DNA of 37,845 nt, from positions 1 to 37,845 of the forward strand of contig NZ_JAPKNM010000021.1 in the NCBI RefSeq assembly GCF_026460985.1, in the 5' to 3' direction. This stretch comes from Sphingomonas sp. (GTDB lineage Bacteria > Pseudomonadota > Alphaproteobacteria > Sphingomonadales > Sphingomonadaceae). A program made the translations under genes and the position numbers. The notes under the pieces are model-generated. The model was not told the origin of the DNA and made no database searches. It saw only the letters and a program-made list of their open reading frames with translations. Of the stretch, positions 34,213 through 37,845 are shown piece after piece; the first letter of the stretch is position 1; each line of letters starts with the position of its first letter.

Positions 34213-34896
34213 GTGACCCAGGGGAGCTACAAGCAATTCTGCCCCGTCGCGATGGCGGCGGAGATCCTCTGCACGCGGTGGACGGTGGTGCTCCTGCGCG
34301 AGATGTTCGCCGGCTCGACGCGCTTCAACGATCTGCGCCGCGGCGTCCCGCGCATGTCGCCGGCCCTGCTGTCGCAGCGGTTGAAGGAACTGGAGGAAGC
34401 GGGGATCGTGGCGCGCGACCACGCCGATGGCGAATATCGCCTCACCGAGGCGGGCCGCGAGCTCCAGCCGATCGTCGAGGCCTTCGGCATCTGGGGGCAG
34501 CGCTGGGTCGGCAGCGAGCTCTCGCTCCAGCATCTCGATGCGCAATTGCTGATGTGGGACATGCGGCGCAACCTCGATCCGACTCCGCTTCCGCCGCGGC
34601 GATCGGTCATTCAGTTCCGTTTCCCCGAATTGTCCGATGCGCGGCGGCGCTGGTGGCTGCTGGTCGACCCGGAGCAGGAAGTCGACCTCTGCGCGATCGA
34701 TCCGGGGTTCGATGTCGACCTCTTCGTCTCCGCCGATCTCCGCGCGATGACGGAGATCTGGATGGGGTACGAGACCGTCCAGCGCGCCGTCGACCGCGGC
34801 AAGGTGATCCTCGCCGGCGATCCGCGCCTCGCGACGAACATGCAGCATTGGCTGGGGCTCAGCCCCTTCGCGAAGCACGCGCGGCAGGCCGCCTGA
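34213..34896 (+). CDS. HxlR family transcriptional regulator with C-terminal extension
   Basis: The start is the GTG at 34213 (VTQGSYKQFCPVAMAAEIL), eight bases after GAAGGGA, giving 227 residues; upstream codons lie inside the operator region. Residues about 10-105 are an HxlR winged helix (CPVAMAAEILCTRWTVVLLREMFAG, RFNDLRRGVPRMSPALLSQRLKELEEAGIV), with Cys10 at the position where some HxlR proteins sense electrophiles or oxidants. The remaining about 115 residues resemble the SCP2-like domain found in longer HxlR proteins and could bind a lipophilic ligand. It probably controls itself and the divergent flavoprotein gene. Confidence 0.9.
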   Translation: MTQGSYKQFCPVAMAAEILCTRWTVVLLREMFAGSTRFNDLRRGVPRMSPALLSQRLKELEEAGIVARDHADGEYRLTEAGRELQPIVEAFGIWGQRWVGSELSLQHLDAQLLMWDMRRNLDPTPLPPRRSVIQFRFPELSDARRRWWLLVDPEQEVDLCAIDPGFDVDLFVSADLRAMTEIWMGYETVQRAVDRGKVILAGDPRLATNMQHWLGLSPFAKHARQAA

Positions 34897-34977
34897 CGGG
34901 CGTGTCGCCGGGCACAGCTTGCGTGTAGCTTCCTCGCGCACGACTCGGGACGCCCGAGCGAAAGCGCAGGAGGGTGC

Positions 34978-35838
34978 ATGTGTGACGAACTGACCGTCGC
35001 CGACAATGAACGGTTCCTGGCGGATGCGATGTCCCGCCGGGCATTCGGGGCCGCCGCCGCCGCCGTGGGTATCGGGGTGCTGCTGCCCAGCCCCGCCAAC
35101 GCGCTCGCCGTCAAGGGACGCGACGTCACCATCAAGACGCCGGACGGCGTCGCCGACGCCTATTTCGTCGCGCCCGCCACCGGCAAGCATCCCGCCGTAC
35201 TCGTCTGGCCCGACATCATGGGCCTGCGCCCCGCCTTCCGCCAGATGGCCGACCGGCTGGCCGAATCGGGCTATGCCGTACTCACCGTCAACCAGTTCTA
35301 CCGCTCGACCAAGGCGCCGTTCCTCAAGCCGGGCGAATCCTATGACCAGCCCGAGGTGCGCGCGAAGATCGCGCCGTGGCGCGACGCGCTCACCGGTGCG
35401 GCGGTGACCAGCGACGGCAAGGCGTTCGTCGCCTGGCTCGACAAGCAGCCCGAGGTCAATCGCAAGTGCGGCGTCGGCAGCACCGGCTATTGCATGGGCG
35501 GGCCGATGGTGATGCGCACGGCGGCGGGCACGCCCGGCCGGGTGCGTGCGGGCGCGACCTTCCATGGCGGCGGGCTCGCGGCCGACGACATGCTCGCGCT
35601 GATCCCGCAGATGAAGGCGCATTACCTCATCGCGATCGCCGCGAACGACGACGAGCGCGCGCCCGGCGACAAGGACAAATTGCGCGCGGCCTTCGCGACC
35701 GCGAAGCTTCCCGCCGAGATCGAAGTCTATCAGGGCGCGATTCACGGCTGGTGCCCGCCCGACAGCCGCGTCTACAATCAGGCCCAGGCCGAACGCGCCT
35801 GGGCCCGGCTGCTGCACCTCTTCAAGACGGCGCTGTAG
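34978..35838 (+). CDS. Dienelactone hydrolase family protein with Tat-type signal
   Basis: The 286-residue protein begins MCDELTVADNERFLADAMSRR and then has a Tat-like signal (SRRAFGAAAAAVGIGVLLPSPANA, about residues 19-42), so export is likely although the pre-signal extension is long. The hydrolase domain has the oxyanion region VLVWPDIMGLR, the nucleophile motif GYCMGG with a catalytic Cys, as in dienelactone hydrolases, an Asp in IAANDDERAPGD and the His in GAIHGWCPPDSR. Substrates of the family include lactones and esters. It follows the HxlR regulator by 81 bases on the same strand and could belong to its regulon. Confidence 0.92.
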   Translation: MCDELTVADNERFLADAMSRRAFGAAAAAVGIGVLLPSPANALAVKGRDVTIKTPDGVADAYFVAPATGKHPAVLVWPDIMGLRPAFRQMADRLAESGYAVLTVNQFYRSTKAPFLKPGESYDQPEVRAKIAPWRDALTGAAVTSDGKAFVAWLDKQPEVNRKCGVGSTGYCMGGPMVMRTAAGTPGRVRAGATFHGGGLAADDMLALIPQMKAHYLIAIAANDDERAPGDKDKLRAAFATAKLPAEIEVYQGAIHGWCPPDSRVYNQAQAERAWARLLHLFKTAL

Positions 35839-35899
35839 CGGGTTGACGCGCCCGCGCGATTTCGTTCATGATATGTTCCAACTGAACAGGGGCAGGACG

Positions 35900-36526
35900 A
35901 TGGCGGACGATCTGGTTTTCTACACCAATCCCCAATCGCGCGGGCGCATCGTCCGCTGGATGCTCGAGGAAGTGGGCGCGGACTATCGCGCCGAGGTCGT
36001 CGACTATGCGACCAGGATGAAGGGCGCGGACTATCTCGCGATCAACCCGATGGGGAAGGTTCCCACGATCGTCCATCACGGCAAGGTGGTCACCGAATGC
36101 GCGGCGATCTGCGCCTATCTGGCCGAAGCCTTTCCCGAAGCCGGACTGGCGCCGCGTCCCGAGGAACGCGCCGATTACTATCGCTGGCTGTTCTTTGCCG
36201 CCGGCCCGGTCGAGCAGGCGGTGACCAACAATTTCGCCAAGTTCGATCCCTCGCCCGAACAGGCGCGGGCGTTCGGCTATGGCAATTACGCGACGACGGT
36301 CGATGTGCTCGAGCGGGCGGTGGCGGCGCACGACTATATCGCCGGCGATCGCTTCACGGCGGCCGATGTCTATGTCGGATCGGCAGTGGGCTGGGGTGTC
36401 TTGTTCGGCACGCTGCCGAAGCGCGATGCGTTCACGGCCTATTTCGAGCGGCTGAGCGGCCGCGAGGCCTATCGGCGCGCGGCGGCGAAGGATGATGCGC
36501 TGGTCAAGGAGCAGGCGCCGGCCTGA
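35900..36526 (+). CDS. Glutathione S-transferase family protein
   Basis: From MADDLVFYTNPQSRGRIVRW the protein has 208 residues; GGGGCAGG lies upstream and the longer frame from 35843 is not needed. The thioredoxin-like domain has the likely catalytic Ser in NPQSRGRI and the glutathione site MGKVPTIVHHGKVVTECAAICAYLA; the helical domain has IAGDRFTAADVYVGSAVGWG. It follows the dienelactone hydrolase by 61 bases. With the flavoprotein and hydrolase genes it suggests a small detoxification or aromatic/xenobiotic cluster, by inference from families only. It differs clearly from the transferase at 28740. Confidence 0.93.
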   Translation: MADDLVFYTNPQSRGRIVRWMLEEVGADYRAEVVDYATRMKGADYLAINPMGKVPTIVHHGKVVTECAAICAYLAEAFPEAGLAPRPEERADYYRWLFFAAGPVEQAVTNNFAKFDPSPEQARAFGYGNYATTVDVLERAVAAHDYIAGDRFTAADVYVGSAVGWGVLFGTLPKRDAFTAYFERLSGREAYRRAAAKDDALVKEQAPA

Positions 36527-36675
36527 GCGCGACATTGTTTACCACGATATTTGCCATATCGCTCATGATCAGATCGATTCTTCCTATGTTCTTCATGCCG
36601 TTGCATGCAATCTTTGGTGTTGCACTTTAAGCGATAATGGGCTGACTTCCTCCTGTTCATTGGGGGGAGTGGACC

Positions 36676-37749
36676 ATGGATCTTGCTACGAAGCTGGTGG
36701 AACTCGAGAAGCGCACGGTGCAGCATCGGGAGTTGTTGCTTACCGAGGAGGCTGCCAAGACGGCGTTGGTGATGCCGTTCCTGCAGGCCTTGGGATATGA
36801 CGTCTTCAATCCTTCCGAGGTTATCCCGGAATTTACCGCGGACGTCGGGATCAAGAAGGGCGAGAAGGTGGACTATGCGCTCTGCATAGAGGGCAAGCTG
36901 AGCATATTGGTGGAATGCAAGCCGTCTTCGGGCGGTCTCGAACTGAAGCACGCGTCTCAGCTTTACCGGTACTTCTCGACGACCGACGCGCGTGTCGCGA
37001 TCCTGACGAACGGAGTGGTCTATCAATTCTATTCGGACATCGATCAGCCTAATCGAATGGACGATAAGCCCTTCTTCGTATTCTCGCTGGATGCGATGCG
37101 CCGTTCGGACCCGGCGACGCTGGAGCGTTTCACCAAGGCGCAGTTCAGCATCGACGCGATCGTCGCCGAGGCGGGGCGGCTCAAGCTCCAGTCGCAGGTG
37201 CGGATCGAGCTCGAGAAGGAATTCGCCTCGCCGTCGGACGAGCTCGTCCGGCTGATCGCCGGGCGCGTGCAGAATGGGCGGATGACGGCGGCGGCGAAGG
37301 AGCAGTTCGGCGCCACGCTCGCGCATTCGATCGCGGCCCTGATCCACGACCGCGTCAACGAGAGGCTCACTTCGGCGCTGAACGTCGCCAATCCCGCGCC
37401 CGACATGATCGAGGACGGGGAAAGCGACGACATGTCCGCGGGGGAAGGGATCGTCACGTCCGAGGACGAGATCGGGGGCTTCCGGATCGTACAGGCCATC
37501 TGCGCGCGGCACGTCGACCCGAAACGCATCGTGATACGCGACTCGAAATCCTATTGTGCCGTCCTGTTGGACGACAATAACCGCAAATCCCTTGCGCGGC
37601 TGCACTTCAACAGCCCGACGACGCGGTATGTCGGCACGTTTTGCGGCAAGGACGAAGCGCGGCATCCGGTCAGCGCGCTTACCGACGTCTACAAGCTCGA
37701 GCGGCTGATCATCCAGCGGCTGCGGGAACTCGAGGGTCTGGGGGGCTAG
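36676..37749 (+). CDS. Orphan protein with type I restriction HsdR N-terminal nuclease-like domain
   Basis: The 357-residue protein starts MDLATKLVELEKRTVQHREL after GGGGGGAG. Residues about 20-140 match the HsdR_N_2-type domain: a helical lead-in with EEAAKTALVMPFLQALGYDVFNP, the acidic residue in KVDYAL and the catalytic-type ECK in SILVECKP, then SQLYRYF and VAILTNGVVYQFYSD. This is a PD-(D/E)xK nuclease pattern. The helicase and translocase domains of real HsdR are absent, and no hsdM or hsdS lies nearby. Residues about 245-340 form a second domain of unknown family (GGFRIVQAICARHVDPKRIVIRDSKSYCAVLLDDN). The leader at 36527-36675 is AT-richer than the surroundings, which suggests recent transfer. 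Similar solitary proteins are known; their role is not. Confidence 0.85.
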   Translation: MDLATKLVELEKRTVQHRELLLTEEAAKTALVMPFLQALGYDVFNPSEVIPEFTADVGIKKGEKVDYALCIEGKLSILVECKPSSGGLELKHASQLYRYFSTTDARVAILTNGVVYQFYSDIDQPNRMDDKPFFVFSLDAMRRSDPATLERFTKAQFSIDAIVAEAGRLKLQSQVRIELEKEFASPSDELVRLIAGRVQNGRMTAAAKEQFGATLAHSIAALIHDRVNERLTSALNVANPAPDMIEDGESDDMSAGEGIVTSEDEIGGFRIVQAICARHVDPKRIVIRDSKSYCAVLLDDNNRKSLARLHFNSPTTRYVGTFCGKDEARHPVSALTDVYKLERLIIQRLRELEGLGG

Positions 37750-37752
37750 GAG

Positions 37753-37845
37753 GTATCGACATTCAGCCTGGGATCCGGACTCGCCTAAGCCAGGCCCGTC
37801 ATCCCGGAAGTTAGGCTTTCCCGGAAAACCGCCAAGGTTTTCCGT
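37753..37845. repeat. Intergenic repeat at the window end
   Basis: The stretch begins with GTATCGACATTCAG, identical to 7009-7022. It then has CCCGGAAGTTAGGCTTTCCCGG and GGAAAAC...GTTTTCC, which can form hairpins. No gene is visible before the window ends. Confidence 0.5.

Overview
The window looks like a chromosomal segment of a GC-rich alphaproteobacterium, most likely Sphingomonas or a close relative. The evidence is the dense high-GC coding and several lineage-typical small families: a DUF1013/TrcR regulator, a DUF1192 protein next to a PIG3-type quinone oxidoreductase, and a DUF3297 protein. Sphingomonad-style intergenic repeats of the CCCCTCCC...GGGAGGGG kind are also present. No tRNA, rRNA, insertion sequence, prophage or CRISPR array was recognised.

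Layout. 1-4.9 kb (minus strand): start of a membrane protein, GMP synthase guaA, a serine hydrolase of the beta-lactamase/S12 type and a cytosolic prolyl oligopeptidase. 4.9-9.4 kb (minus): the alpha ribosomal operon rpsM-rpsK-rpoA, then an unrelated Tat-exported Gfo/Idh/MocA oxidoreductase with its own LacI-like operator, then rplQ, so rpoA and rplQ are separated. 9.4-11.5 kb (minus): an OmpR-type response regulator and sensor kinase. Just upstream of it (11529-11761) lies a 233-bp element of nested inverted repeats that can fold as a cloverleaf and is not explained by any gene. 11.9-14.3 kb (plus): a Tyr/Arg-rich secreted protein, a cyclic-nucleotide-binding/thioredoxin-reductase-like flavoprotein and a DUF3297 protein. 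14.4-23.8 kb (minus): a class A beta-lactamase, a PEP mutase/isocitrate lyase family enzyme, a secreted lipase-like hydrolase, a LytS/LytTR two-component pair, an exported unknown protein, clpA and a DUF1192 protein.

23.8-37.8 kb (mostly plus): a quinone oxidoreductase, a divergent hemerythrin-like protein (minus), an unknown membrane protein, a yqiJ-yqiK flotillin operon, a glutathione transferase, a metallophosphoesterase-glycosyltransferase operon and the TrcR homologue. An acyl-CoA dehydrogenase (minus) is then divergent from an HxlR regulator, with two matching dyad operators between them. A dienelactone hydrolase, a second glutathione transferase and an orphan HsdR-N-like nuclease gene with an AT-richer leader complete the window.

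Most genes are housekeeping or envelope/stress accessory functions. The less explained parts are the cloverleaf element, the interrupted rpoA-rplQ linkage, the paired operators at the HxlR locus and composite repeats that lie between convergent gene ends. All functional calls come from reading the sequence and recalling families; no database search was run.
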